A DNA stretch of 64,000 nucleotides. It comes from an uncultured Erythrobacter sp. (GTDB lineage: Bacteria > Pseudomonadota > Alphaproteobacteria > Sphingomonadales > Sphingomonadaceae). Under the pieces are notes generated by a model, which was not told where the DNA came from, searched no databases, and worked only from the letters and a program-made list of their open reading frames with translations. Position 1 is the stretch's first letter. Each line of letters starts with the position of its first letter. Shown here piece after piece: positions 55,913 to 63,721 of this stretch. The stretch spans positions 744,001 to 808,000 of the forward strand of contig CANMZA010000001.1 of assembly GCA_947502305.1 (NCBI GenBank). Reading direction: 5' to 3'. A program made the position numbers and the translations under genes.

Positions 55913-56395
55913 CTAACACAATACCGATCCGATCATCAAAGTGGCGATGGCGTGGATCGTGACCCGAACAAAGCCCCCACCGCCCCAGAAAACCCAGCTG
56001 GGCGCGAGGAAGGATAGGAGCGCATGGTGCAGCAGGACAATCGCGCAGGCGGCGATAATCGGGCGAACATCCCACAAGAGAGTGAGCGAGGCGAGCGCCA
56101 CGAAAATATAGAGATGCATGTCAATCTGCCACAGCGACCCTTGCATCACATAGAGCATCAATGACGGTTGCAGCGCCGCCATGACGCCAACCGCCATGCG
56201 CGCATATCTATCGGTGCGCCCTTTCAGCATGCACCATGTCGGGATCATATTGAGCAATGCACTGACAAAGGCGGCATAGAGCGCATCCTCGCCATGGGTC
56301 ATCGCCATCAGAGCAATGGTTAGGACGACGAGCCACCCGCCCACTGTGACAAGCGCAATGCCGCGCTGGCGCAAAGCGTGAATGTCGAAATTCAT
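55913..56395 (-). CDS. Membrane sensor domain, 5' part of an interrupted chemoreceptor gene
   Basis: 160 residues with about six hydrophobic helices (LVVLTIALMAM, AAFVSALLNMIPTWCML, LYIFVALASLTLLW and others), the multi-helix sensor found at the front of some sphingomonad chemoreceptors. It ends at TAG 55913-55915. Reading through gives [17 protein letters not shown] directly into the MCP domain, total 500 residues, so a single base change (for example TGG or CAG to TAG) probably broke a once continuous gene. Confidence 0.75.
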   Translation of the reverse strand: MNFDIHALRQRGIALVTVGGWLVVLTIALMAMTHGEDALYAAFVSALLNMIPTWCMLKGRTDRYARMAVGVMAALQPSLMLYVMQGSLWQIDMHLYIFVALASLTLLWDVRPIIAACAIVLLHHALLSFLAPSWVFWGGGGFVRVTIHAIATLMIGSVLC

Positions 56396-56742
56396 AGGTT
56401 TGAGCCTCGCGCCTGATCGCTAAGGGCAGGGCCGCAACCCGGCGCGGCCGCATTGAGGGTGAGGATGCCGCGGCTCAGCAGGTTTTCGGCAAAGCCCGAC
56501 CTTTCCCCAAGCACGATATAAGATCCCGCGACCTGCCCGCGCGCGGCAATCGCGCTGCCGGGGCGGGAGATGATTGCGGGCAAAGCCTTGGCGGCCTGCG
56601 CCGTGAGCGGATACAGTAATGCGGGTTGATCCGTGCGCGGCGCAAACATGAAAGCCGCCATGCCGATCACGCCCAACGCGACCTGACCGATCAACACCGC
56701 AGGCGCGAATTTTGCAAAGGTTTGTTCGTTGCCAAGCACCAT
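56392..56742 (-). CDS. Small protein with N-terminal membrane helix, coupled to the chemoreceptor
   Basis: 116 residues. One hydrophobic helix (FAPAVLIGQVALGVIGMAAFMF), followed by a periplasmic-looking region with GSAIAARGQVAGSYIVLGERSGFAENLLSRG and a Cys near the end. Its TGA overlaps the chemoreceptor ATG (ATGA), so it may act with the receptor, for instance as a ligand-binding partner; that is inference. No family recognised. Confidence 0.65.
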   Translation of the reverse strand: MVLGNEQTFAKFAPAVLIGQVALGVIGMAAFMFAPRTDQPALLYPLTAQAAKALPAIISRPGSAIAARGQVAGSYIVLGERSGFAENLLSRGILTLNAAAPGCGPALSDQARGSNL

Positions 56743-56854
56743 GTGGCTCGATATCGCCGAATTTGGTTATCGGCGGCGAACCGCGCGCCTGAGTACCTTT
56801 ACCAAGGTGGGTTTTACGCAGGCCGTTTTCACTCAGCCTGCTGCGGGCAGCACC

Positions 56855-58303
56855 TTACCGGAATGGCGGCTCGTTAAACGCGCGCAATTTGCGGGAATGC
56901 AGACGGTCGCCTTCATCGCGCAGGCTTGCGACCGCTTGCAGACCGATCTGAAGGTGGGCGGCAATCGCCTCTTCATAAAATTTGTTGGCCTGCCCCGGCA
57001 ACTTAATTTCGCCGTGGAGCGGTTTGTCAGAGACGCACAGCAATGTGCCGTAAGGAACGCGGAACCGGTATCCTTGCGCCGCGATGGTGGCGCTTTCCAT
57101 CTCCACCGCGATGGCGCGGGATTGAGAGAAACGGCGCGCGCTGCTGGAATAGTGCAATTCCCAATTGCGATCATCGGTGGTGACGACGGTGCCAGTGCGC
57201 ATGCGCTGTTTTAGGTTCGCGCCTTGAACGCCGCTAACTTGTTCTGCCGCCACCGCGAGCGCTTGTTGCACCTCTGCAATCGGGGGAATCGGAATTTCTG
57301 GCGGCAGGACATTGTCCAGCACATGGTCATCGCGCAGATAGGCATGGGCGAGGACGAAATCGCCGATTTTCTGGCTGGAACGAACGCCGCCGCAATGGCC
57401 GATCATCATCCAGGCATGCGGCCGCAAAACGGCCAAGTGGTCGCAAATCGTTTTCGCATTGGAGGGTCCAACGCCGATATTCACCAAAGTGATCCCGCGA
57501 TTATCTGCGCGTTTGAGGTGATAGGCGGGCATCTGGTGCTTGCGCCAAGCGGTGTCGTTGAGCTGTTGTTCGGCATCCTCTGCCGGGTCATTAATATCCA
57601 GCCCGCCCGCGCCGGTCAGTCCAGTATATCCGGTGCCGCGATCGTTCGGGCCGATTTGTTTTGCACCCCAATTGACGAATTCATCAACATAACGGTGGTA
57701 ATTGGTGAAGAGGATAAAGTCCTGAAAATCCTCAACCTTTGTGCCGGTATAATGGGCGAGGCGGGCCAGCGAATAATCCGTGCGCAGCCCGTCAAACAAA
57801 GACAGCGGCATATCCGCTTCTTCGTCAAATTCGATCCCATCGGCCAATTCATCGCCGATCAAAGACAGATCGGTGGAGGGGAAGTGCTGCGCGATTTCGC
57901 TCGGCGCAATCCCTTGCATGGCGGCGCCTGCTTCGCCGTCGAGCACGTAAGGGAAGGGGATCTCTTGGCGAGAGCGCGTCACGCTCACATCGATCTCATA
58001 TTCCGCGCCGATCAGCTCCAATTGCTCCGCCAAATAGCGGGCAAACAGATCAGGGCGCGTGACGGTCGTTGTATAAGTGCCCGATTGTTCGAGCCGGCCG
58101 AAAGCGCGGCTGCGGTCCAATGGTTCGCCCACCCCGGAATAATGCAAGGTCAATTGCGGATAGGCATAGCTGCCATCCTCACGCTTTCGCGCGGGCGGCA
58201 CGGTGCCGTTTTGACCAAAGGCGATGACGTCTGCGCGTAAGGCGCTGACCGCATCTTTATAGTGTTGCTGCAATTGTTCGAGGATGGTTGAAATTGGAGT
58301 CAT
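56855..58303 (-). CDS. amn: AMP nucleosidase
   Basis: 482 residues. Splits AMP to adenine and ribose 5-phosphate, regulating adenylate pools. N-terminal Amn domain (residues ~10-170) and a C-terminal nucleoside-phosphorylase fold with VNIGVGPSNAKTICDHLAVL, MIGHCGG and AVEMESATIAAQGY. Length fits the family. Stands alone between the sensor operon and the ribosomal protein operon. Confidence 0.95.
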   Translation of the reverse strand: MTPISTILEQLQQHYKDAVSALRADVIAFGQNGTVPPARKREDGSYAYPQLTLHYSGVGEPLDRSRAFGRLEQSGTYTTTVTRPDLFARYLAEQLELIGAEYEIDVSVTRSRQEIPFPYVLDGEAGAAMQGIAPSEIAQHFPSTDLSLIGDELADGIEFDEEADMPLSLFDGLRTDYSLARLAHYTGTKVEDFQDFILFTNYHRYVDEFVNWGAKQIGPNDRGTGYTGLTGAGGLDINDPAEDAEQQLNDTAWRKHQMPAYHLKRADNRGITLVNIGVGPSNAKTICDHLAVLRPHAWMMIGHCGGVRSSQKIGDFVLAHAYLRDDHVLDNVLPPEIPIPPIAEVQQALAVAAEQVSGVQGANLKQRMRTGTVVTTDDRNWELHYSSSARRFSQSRAIAVEMESATIAAQGYRFRVPYGTLLCVSDKPLHGEIKLPGQANKFYEEAIAAHLQIGLQAVASLRDEGDRLHSRKLRAFNEPPFR

Positions 58304-58404
58304 TCAGTTCGCCTAGCTTGTTAAATACAAAGTTTCAAAGCCGCTCTTTGCGGCAGTTTCGGTGTCTCTTGAGGCCATAGATGGTGTTTCGATGGTCCTT
58401 TTAC

Positions 58405-58445
58405 AAAAAGGGCGCGGAGACCAATTGATCTCCGCGCCCTTTTTT
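58405..58445 (-). terminator. Strong intrinsic terminator after rplI (bidirectional)
   Basis: GGGCGCGGAGA (58410-58420) pairs perfectly with TCTCCGCGCCC (58429-58439); five A before and six T after give a T-run on either strand. It is 62 bases after the rplI stop and just before the divergently placed amn start. Confidence 0.92.
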
Positions 58446-58506
58446 GACGTTTGCTTTGACGCTAACTTAGATAGCTACAATGCGGCGCTTGCGCCCCGCA
58501 ATTGCT

Positions 58507-59154
58507 TTACGCGTCGTCGCTGTCTTCTTCAGCCGTGTCAGCGTCGGCATTGGCCTGCGCTGCTTCTTCGAGCAATTCAGCAGGGATTTCGCCCGGCTCA
58601 AGGCCCTCATCAATGCGGCTTTCGCCAGCGGCTTCTTCGATCTCGCGTTGTTCGTCTGCGAACATTTGCGCCAGAACGTCGACACCTTGCGATTGCAATT
58701 CAGCTTCGTCGTCACTGCGAGCGACATTGGCTTTCACCACGACGCGCACTTCTGGGTGCAAAGCAACGATCACTTCGTGCATGCCGATTGTTTTAATCGG
58801 CGCGCCCAGAATGACTTGCTTCTTGTCGACTTCATGGCCTTTTTCAGCGAGGCCAGCGACCATGTCGCGGACACTAACCGAACCATAAAGCTGCCCAGCA
58901 TTGGACGCAGCGCGGATCAGAACGACCTCTGCGCCTTCGACCTTTTCGCCGGAGCTTTCTGCCACAGTGCGCTTCTCAGCGTTCTCTTTTTCGAGCCGTT
59001 CGCGGTTCGCTTCGAACACAGCTTTGTTGGCGTTGTTTGCGCGTAGAGCTTTTTTCTGCGGCAACAGGAAGTTACGGGCATAGCCGTCCTTCACTGTGAC
59101 AACGTCGCCAATCGTGCCGAGCTTTTCGATCCGCTCAAGGAGAATGATATCCAT
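58507..59154 (-). CDS. rplI: 50S ribosomal protein L9, with acidic C-terminal extension
   Basis: 215 residues versus about 150 in most bacteria. N-terminal bL9 domain ([32 protein letters not shown]), the connecting helix with [15 protein letters not shown], and the C-terminal domain ([14 protein letters not shown]) are complete. The last ~55 residues are Glu/Asp/Ala-rich ([12 protein letters not shown] type). Last gene of rpsF-rpsR-rplI, followed by a strong terminator. Confidence 0.95.
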   Translation of the reverse strand: MDIILLERIEKLGTIGDVVTVKDGYARNFLLPQKKALRANNANKAVFEANRERLEKENAEKRTVAESSGEKVEGAEVVLIRAASNAGQLYGSVSVRDMVAGLAEKGHEVDKKQVILGAPIKTIGMHEVIVALHPEVRVVVKANVARSDDEAELQSQGVDVLAQMFADEQREIEEAAGESRIDEGLEPGEIPAELLEEAAQANADADTAEEDSDDA

Positions 59155-59168
59155 TGTGTCTTCTCCTC

Positions 59169-59393
59169 TTACTTAACGATGTACGGCAACAGGCCGATGT
59201 GACGCGAACGCTTGATCGCTTTCGCCAGCTCACGCTGCTTCTTTCCAGAAACGGCGGTGATGCGCGAAGGGACGATCTTACCACGCTCAGACATGAAACC
59301 CTGAAGCAGGCGCACGTCTTTGTAATCGATCTTGGGGGCGTCTTTACCCGAAAACGGGCATGACTTGCGGCGGCGGAAAAATGGACGTGCCAT
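59169..59393 (-). CDS. rpsR: 30S ribosomal protein S18
   Basis: 74 residues. bS18 with [22 protein letters not shown] and basic C-terminal [20 protein letters not shown]. Forms a heterodimer with S6 on the 30S platform. Its start codon and the rpsF stop share one base (TGATG), the usual tight coupling of this pair. Confidence 0.97.
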   Translation of the reverse strand: MARPFFRRRKSCPFSGKDAPKIDYKDVRLLQGFMSERGKIVPSRITAVSGKKQRELAKAIKRSRHIGLLPYIVK

Positions 59394-59758
59394 CAGTCTC
59401 GGTCCTCCCGGTCTGAACGGCGCTTACGATCGCGCTCGTTCTTACGCATCATTACGCTTGGGCCATCTTCGTGTTCTTCGACACGGATGGTCATGTAACG
59501 AATGACGTCTTCGTTGATACGGGTCTGGCGCTCAAGCTCAGCGACGACGGCGCCAGGGCCTTCGATGTTGAGCATTACAAAGTGCGCTTTACGATTGCGT
59601 TCGATTTTATAGGCGAGACCTTTGAGGCCCCATGTTTCGGTCTTTGTGACCTTGCCTTCGTTCGCTTCGACGATTTCGGTCGCCGCTGCCGCAAGCGCGT
59701 CAACCTGAGCTTGGCTCAAATCCTGACGCGCGAGGAAGATATGCTCATACAGAGCCAT
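59393..59758 (-). CDS. rpsF: 30S ribosomal protein S6
   Basis: 121 residues from ATG 59758 ([15 protein letters not shown]), preceded by AAAGGAAG; five further codons upstream are open but not family-like. bS6 alpha-beta fold with [21 protein letters not shown]; the charged tail [17 protein letters not shown] is a basic/acidic extension. First gene of the S6-S18-L9 operon. A CCGGA/TCCGG stem at 59801-59822 in the leader could be an S6:S18 autoregulatory site, with low confidence. Confidence 0.96.
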   Translation of the reverse strand: MALYEHIFLARQDLSQAQVDALAAAATEIVEANEGKVTKTETWGLKGLAYKIERNRKAHFVMLNIEGPGAVVAELERQTRINEDVIRYMTIRVEEHEDGPSVMMRKNERDRKRRSDREDRD

Positions 59759-59858
59759 CTTGCTTCCTTTCACATTAATGCCGATCGTTGACTGGTCCGT
59801 CCGGATGACGGGGCCCCTCCGGCTTTCTTTGGCCCGCCGTAATTACAGCGGATGCGCG

Positions 59859-59886
59859 CACATACCGGTTTTGATGGGGTTTGCAA
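59859..59886 (-). promoter_or_regulatory. Candidate promoter of rpsF-rpsR-rplI
   Basis: On the minus strand TTGCAA (59881-59886), 16 bases, then TATGTG (59859-59864), about 100 bases before the rpsF ATG. It lies only 20 bases from the left end of the accessory island, so the insertion is directly upstream of a ribosomal promoter. Confidence 0.35.
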
Positions 59887-59906
59887 GTGTTGTGGTGCTT
59901 GGGTAG

Positions 59907-59920
59907 TGGGTCAGTTTGAA
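59907..59920 (+). repeat. Left terminal inverted repeat of the accessory island
   Basis: TGGGTCAGTTTGAA. It overlaps the stop codon of the ART-like gene (59911-59913). Its bases 59909-59920 (GGTCAGTTTGAA) recur in inverted orientation at the right edge of the window (63989-64000). Confidence 0.5.
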
Positions 59921-60516
59921 TTTAACGGGTAGAAAAGCCCTTTAATGCAGCTTGGGTTTCTCACTGCAATTTGCACATGGCTTTTCTTATGTAAGCCGCT
60001 TCCGGGATAGACCTTCCCGCCTTCCGCAAACATTCCCCTGACGGTATCGAAAGACTGAACGCTTGCCTCATCCCGTTCAAGAATTTCCATAATTTGGTGG
60101 AGGTGTCTAAAAACCGCGCAATCAAGATAGCGCAGGACTCTATCTTTATCTTTCGCACCTCGCGGGTTGCTATTTTTCGGCATAGTCAGTCCGGCCTTTT
60201 TGCGGACCTGCTTGAATGAGTCATGAGCAGCTTTGAGAATTTCTATATCTTCGCGCGATACGAGATCAAGACAGTGCCTTAGGTCGATGACTGCACCAAT
60301 TACAGAGGGTTCTTTGTAATCACCCTTGTCCTTCTTCCACTTAGCCCACTCCAAAGCACGAAGTGGATCCGATTCCCAAAAATAGGCACCGGGGCCAAGC
60401 CAGTCATAGTCTTTATCGCTTTGTAGAATGTCCGCTCCATCACGAACGGCTTTTTCGGCAATCGCCTTATCGCAACCATGATATCCAAGAATGAACGAGG
60501 TGGCGAGACGGCTCAA
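59911..60516 (-). CDS. Putative ADP-ribosyltransferase-fold toxin or effector (H-Y-Q signatures)
   Basis: 201 residues. I recognise no named family, but three ordered motifs recall PARP/Tpt1-like ADP-ribosyltransferases: ILGYHGCD (H13), WLGPGAYFWE (Y45, compare GKGIYF of PARPs) and SHVQIAVRN near the C-terminus (Q182 at the place of the catalytic Glu). Between them is an extended helical region. It starts with TTG overlapping the stop of a 59-residue gene (TTGA), the layout of a toxin-antitoxin or two-part defence unit. NAD-dependent modification is inference. Sits inside a mobile element. Confidence 0.65.
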   Translation of the reverse strand: MSRLATSFILGYHGCDKAIAEKAVRDGADILQSDKDYDWLGPGAYFWESDPLRALEWAKWKKDKGDYKEPSVIGAVIDLRHCLDLVSREDIEILKAAHDSFKQVRKKAGLTMPKNSNPRGAKDKDRVLRYLDCAVFRHLHQIMEILERDEASVQSFDTVRGMFAEGGKVYPGSGLHKKSHVQIAVRNPSCIKGLFYPLNSN

Positions 60517-60692
60517 GCGGTAGCGCGCTCTTTCGTTTGTTCGCCACCAAATTCAGCGCGGAGCTTACCGCGCTTGGTATAAATACCTTCCTTGATCAAC
60601 GTTTCTCGGGCAGCTTTCTGCGATGACAAAGCGCGCGTAGTTTCTGCCGCAATTGCGTCGAGAATTTTTTTGTTACGCTGTGCGTGTGTCAT
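60513..60692 (-). CDS. 59-residue putative antitoxin or partner of the ART-like protein
   Basis: Reads MTHAQRNKKILDAIAAETT... with IKEGIYTKRGKLRAEFGG near the C-terminus. Charged, mostly helical, with an N-terminal helix and a short strand pair. AGGG lies 9 bases before the ATG and the stop overlaps the toxin-like start (TTGA). Position directly behind two palindromes fits an autoregulating antitoxin. No homologue function is known to me. Confidence 0.6.
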   Translation of the reverse strand: MTHAQRNKKILDAIAAETTRALSSQKAARETLIKEGIYTKRGKLRAEFGGEQTKERATA

Positions 60693-60710
60693 TCGATGTC
60701 CCTCTGGCGT

Positions 60711-60781
60711 TTCGAAAGATGTTAACCGAGCAATGATTAACCTTTCGAATATGTACCAAAGTTTTGGCGAATGTTTTGGTA
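60711..60781. promoter_or_regulatory. Two palindromes upstream of the two-gene module
   Basis: First: TTCGAAAG-AT-GTTAA (60711-60725) pairs with TTAAC-CTTTCGAA (60737-60749), 13 pairs with a two-base bulge; it is 18 bases before the ATG of the 59-residue gene. Second: TACCAAA (60754-60760) with TTTGGTA (60775-60781). They look like operators for autoregulation, or hairpins ending transcription from the transposase gene. Confidence 0.5.
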
Positions 60782-60800
60782 AAGTGCAACACTGATGCGA

Positions 60801-61685
60801 CTAAGCGTTGCCTTTTTTGTATGGTCCACGCTTCTTTGGTGCGGCTTCGGCTTCGGCCTTTTCGATCAGCATGACAATATCTGCAATATCCCAAAGGCGG
60901 CCAGTGACACCCGCTGCCATTGCTGGCGAAACTTTCAACGTCTTATGGATGCGGACGAAGTTGTAATACATCATGTGGAGTGCGACTGCGTGAGCGTGGT
61001 TCTCTACCTTCTTGGAAAAGGCGTTCGTCAAGCGTGTAAACCGGCGCATGTGCATCCGCATGGTGAGATTGTTCCGCTCGACATAGGACGTGCTGACGAG
61101 GCTTTCGTCTGGACGGCCTTCGACAGCGCGTTTCTTGATGCCCGTGCATTCTGCCGGACTGTAACGACCTTTGAATGTTTCGGGGGAGTTTCCGTAAATC
61201 TTGATGAGCTGGGCATAGTCCACATCGCTACCGAATGCGCCCTCAACGGCTTCAAGGTAAGCGCGGTGGCCATCACTGGTAAGCTGGACGCGGTTAGCTA
61301 GGCGGCTGCGTAGATCATCCATGAACCACATCGCGTATTCAGCATCGCGGCCACCAACGAGATAGCTGACAATCATTTTGCTGTCGGCATCAATCGCAGT
61401 CCAAGTCCAAGTATCGCCAGCGTTTTCGGGTGCAGCTTTAGCGGTCTTGACGTTCTTTTGCTTGGCGTAGGTAAACGACCAGATTTCATCGACTTCCACG
61501 CGAGTTGTTTGCAGATCGTGGACATTCGTTTCGTGATAGTCTGCGCACACCTTGCCAGCATCCACGAGCAACTTTGAAATCGTATTTTTGCTGGTGCCAA
61601 CGATCCGTGCGATTGAGCGTATGCTGCTACCCTCGCAAAGCATGTGAAGGATTGTGGAGCGGGTTTTGGCATCTAGCTTGTTCAT
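60801..61685 (-). CDS. IS1-like DDE transposase
   Basis: 294 residues from ATG 61685 (MNKLDAKTRSTILHMLCEG). N-terminal helix-turn-helix (SIRSIARIVGTSKNTISKLL), then an RNase H-like core with D66 (VEVDEIWSF), D138 (LTSDGHRAY) and E203 (TSYVERNNLTMR), the IS1-family DDE pattern; the RMHMRRFTRLTNAFSKK block is typical. Intact and single-frame, unlike IS1 itself, which needs frameshifting. Confidence 0.9.
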   Translation of the reverse strand: MNKLDAKTRSTILHMLCEGSSIRSIARIVGTSKNTISKLLVDAGKVCADYHETNVHDLQTTRVEVDEIWSFTYAKQKNVKTAKAAPENAGDTWTWTAIDADSKMIVSYLVGGRDAEYAMWFMDDLRSRLANRVQLTSDGHRAYLEAVEGAFGSDVDYAQLIKIYGNSPETFKGRYSPAECTGIKKRAVEGRPDESLVSTSYVERNNLTMRMHMRRFTRLTNAFSKKVENHAHAVALHMMYYNFVRIHKTLKVSPAMAAGVTGRLWDIADIVMLIEKAEAEAAPKKRGPYKKGNA

Positions 61686-61728
61686 GCTGATCTTATAACT
61701 GACCCATTTGATCGGGTCAAGCATAACA

Positions 61729-61736
61729 GTCAGTTT
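61729..61736 (+). repeat. Internal copy of the island-end motif
   Basis: GTCAGTTT in the same orientation as the left end, in the 111-base gap between the transposase and the RelE/HigB gene. Together with AAACTGAC at the right edge it could bound a second unit holding the HigB/HigA genes. TGACCC-8-GGGTCA (61700-61719) is a further palindrome beside it. Confidence 0.3.
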
Positions 61737-61796
61737 AACTACCGGCGTTAAGTCGCTTATTGACTTGCCAGCTTTGTCCGGTTATCGGGATTCAGC

Positions 61797-62093
61797 ATGA
61801 AGGTTGAGTATGCTGACAAACGCCTAGCAAAAATCATCACGGACGATGCCCACAAGCTCGGTCTGCCGATTACTGTTATCAAGGCAGCCCAGAAGAAGAT
61901 CATCTATCTTGAGCAGGCCCCAGATGAGCAAACCCTGCACGGTCTCAGGTCACTCAATTACAAAAAACTGAAAGGCGAAAAGGAAGGGAAGAGGTCAATA
62001 AGGGTAAACGATCAATACAGGATCGAATTTACCTTGGACAATGGGGAGCATCCACCAGTGATCCGAATAACGGAAATTGGGGATACGCATTGA
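61797..62093 (+). CDS. higB: RelE/HigB-family toxin
   Basis: 98 residues. The HigB pattern LHGLRSLNYKKLKGEKEGKRSIRVNDQYRIEF is complete, with the basic residues and the YRI core used in ribosome-dependent mRNA cleavage. A TTGACT-17-TATCGG promoter-like pair lies at 61760-61788. Located 14 bases upstream of a HigA-like gene, so it is a toxin-first (HigBA-type) pair. Confidence 0.88.
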   Translation: MKVEYADKRLAKIITDDAHKLGLPITVIKAAQKKIIYLEQAPDEQTLHGLRSLNYKKLKGEKEGKRSIRVNDQYRIEFTLDNGEHPPVIRITEIGDTH

Positions 62094-62106
62094 GAGAAAG
62101 AATATT

Positions 62107-63237
62107 ATGAACACCGCATCGAGCATGATCGAAGTCCCGCATCCCGGCGAATTTCTCGCCGAGGAGCTTGAGGCTCGTGGTTGGTCGCAGCGTGATCTTG
62201 CCTACATTCTGGGCGTTTCCGAGCAAGGCATCACTCAGATAGTGAACGGTCGGCGCGGCATCAGCCCTGAAATGGCAAAGGCGCTGGGGGACGCCTTTGA
62301 CGTGAACCCCGAATTTTTCACCAATCTACAGAAAGCCTATGACCTGTCGCGGGCAAAGGAGCCTGACCCTGGCATTGCGAAGCGCGCCCTGTTTCAGGGC
62401 GTTTATCCGATCCGTGAAATGATCCGCAGAGGCTGGCTGGAGGATACTGACGTTCCAATGCTGGAGGGCCAGCTCATGCGCTTCTTCCGCACCAATGACG
62501 TTGGGAATATCCCGCATTTGGCACATGCTGCAAAGAAGTCGGATTACGAGAGTGACACACCAGAGCAACTTGCTTGGCTGTATCGTGTTCGCCAGATTTG
62601 CGCTGAAATGATTGTCCCAAAGTATTCCAAGAAAGCGTTGCGGGACGCTGTGGAAAATCAACTTCCGGCACTTATGACAACACCTGAAGAGGTGAGGCAT
62701 GTGCCTCGCATATTGGCGGATTGTGGCGTTCGGTTTGCTATCGTTGAAACGCTTCCCAAGGCCAATATCGACGGCGTTTGTTTTTGGGAGGGTGCGCAAC
62801 CCGTGGTTGGCATGACGACGCGCTTCGACCGGATTGATAACTTTTGGTTCGTCCTGTTTCACGAGTTGGAGCATGTCCTCAACGAGGACGGTAAAAAGAA
62901 AAACAGCAAACCTAAGGTTGACGTTGACCTGAGGTATGAAGTTTCGGCTGATCTCCCCGAAGAGGAGAAGTTGGCGAACAAGGCGGCAGCGAACGCCTGT
63001 GCGCCTCTTGAGCAAGTCCAATCGTTTTACACTCGCAAGGCTCCTTACATTTCGGAAAAGGACGTGGTGGGCTTTGCAAGACGGATTCAGAGGCATCCGG
63101 GGATAGTCGTAGGTCAGCTTCAGTATCGAATGGATCGCTATAATTGGCTGGCTCGACACAAAGTGGCCGTTAGGAAATTCATTGCAACAAGCGCTGTGAT
63201 TGATGGTTGGGGCGATCCCGCCCCGGTCGCACTTTAA
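62107..63237 (+). CDS. HigA antitoxin fused to ImmA/IrrE metallopeptidase
   Basis: 376 residues from ATG 62107. Residues ~10-75 are a HigA/XRE helix-turn-helix (HPGEFLAEELEARGWSQRDLAYILG), residues ~230-300 an ImmA/IrrE zinc-peptidase with HELEH at 252-256 and EEEKLANKAAANA as third ligand region. HigA normally neutralises HigB and represses its own promoter; fusion to a peptidase may allow signal-triggered cleavage, which is inference. Followed 10 bases later by a third gene. Confidence 0.88.
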   Translation: MNTASSMIEVPHPGEFLAEELEARGWSQRDLAYILGVSEQGITQIVNGRRGISPEMAKALGDAFDVNPEFFTNLQKAYDLSRAKEPDPGIAKRALFQGVYPIREMIRRGWLEDTDVPMLEGQLMRFFRTNDVGNIPHLAHAAKKSDYESDTPEQLAWLYRVRQICAEMIVPKYSKKALRDAVENQLPALMTTPEEVRHVPRILADCGVRFAIVETLPKANIDGVCFWEGAQPVVGMTTRFDRIDNFWFVLFHELEHVLNEDGKKKNSKPKVDVDLRYEVSADLPEEEKLANKAAANACAPLEQVQSFYTRKAPYISEKDVVGFARRIQRHPGIVVGQLQYRMDRYNWLARHKVAVRKFIATSAVIDGWGDPAPVAL

Positions 63238-63247
63238 GGATCGAAAG

Positions 63248-63721
63248 ATGGCATCTTACAACGAACAATTGCAACGTATCTGGCACGAATATGAGAAGGA
63301 AAAAGGCTTTCTCCCTGCCACTTCGCGCGATGCCTGTGCGTGGGGAGTTGCGAGAGGCATGATCGAAATGCCTGAAGTCGATCCCGTTGATGAACTTGCA
63401 AAGGACATGTCGAGAGCCTTGCGAGAAGAATATGGAACTGATCGGTATGGTCGCCGGTATCGCAAGAACCATGCGGTAAGAGTGACCAAAGGTGGCGTCC
63501 AAATTACGATGTGGGCGATAATGGGTAATGCGCCACTTGAGCATATGCGCAAGGCTTTTGTTCAACGCAGGCAACAAATCGTAGGCGATTGTGTGCAGCT
63601 TGATACCGATGTGAGGGTCTATAACGACCTGAACCCGGATCAAGAAGAAATTCAAATTCCGTTCGACTTCAACGATGATGTAGAGGAAAATCGCCTCTGG
63701 ATCGAAGACGAGGCTGCTTAG
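63248..63721 (+). CDS. Hypothetical protein following the HigA-ImmA gene
   Basis: 157 residues from ATG 63248 with AAGGATC upstream. Charged and mainly helical: YNEQLQRIWHEYEKEKGFLP, DELAKDMSRALREEYGTDR, TKGGVQITMWAIMGNAPLEHM, FDFNDDVEENRLW. The middle block (RYRKNHAVRVTKGGVQ) looks like a small beta domain. Its closeness to the upstream gene implies a three-gene operon. I recall similar orphan proteins beside plasmid and island stability genes, without known function. Confidence 0.72.
   Translation: MASYNEQLQRIWHEYEKEKGFLPATSRDACAWGVARGMIEMPEVDPVDELAKDMSRALREEYGTDRYGRRYRKNHAVRVTKGGVQITMWAIMGNAPLEHMRKAFVQRRQQIVGDCVQLDTDVRVYNDLNPDQEEIQIPFDFNDDVEENRLWIEDEAA

Larger units (their letters stand above)
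59907..61706 (-). mobile_element. Candidate IS1-like element carrying passenger genes
   Basis: TGGGTCAGTT at 59907-59916 is repeated inverted as AACTGACCCA at 61697-61706, 11 bases upstream of the transposase start. Between them lie the transposase and the ART-like two-gene module. No target duplication was found at the flanks, so the boundaries are uncertain; the right end may instead be at 63988-64000, where a longer match to the left end occurs. Confidence 0.45.

Noticed and set aside
59801..59822. S6:S18-binding leader motif before rpsF
   Set aside because: Only a 5-base stem with a CCG nearby; the bulge geometry required by the known motif could not be confirmed.
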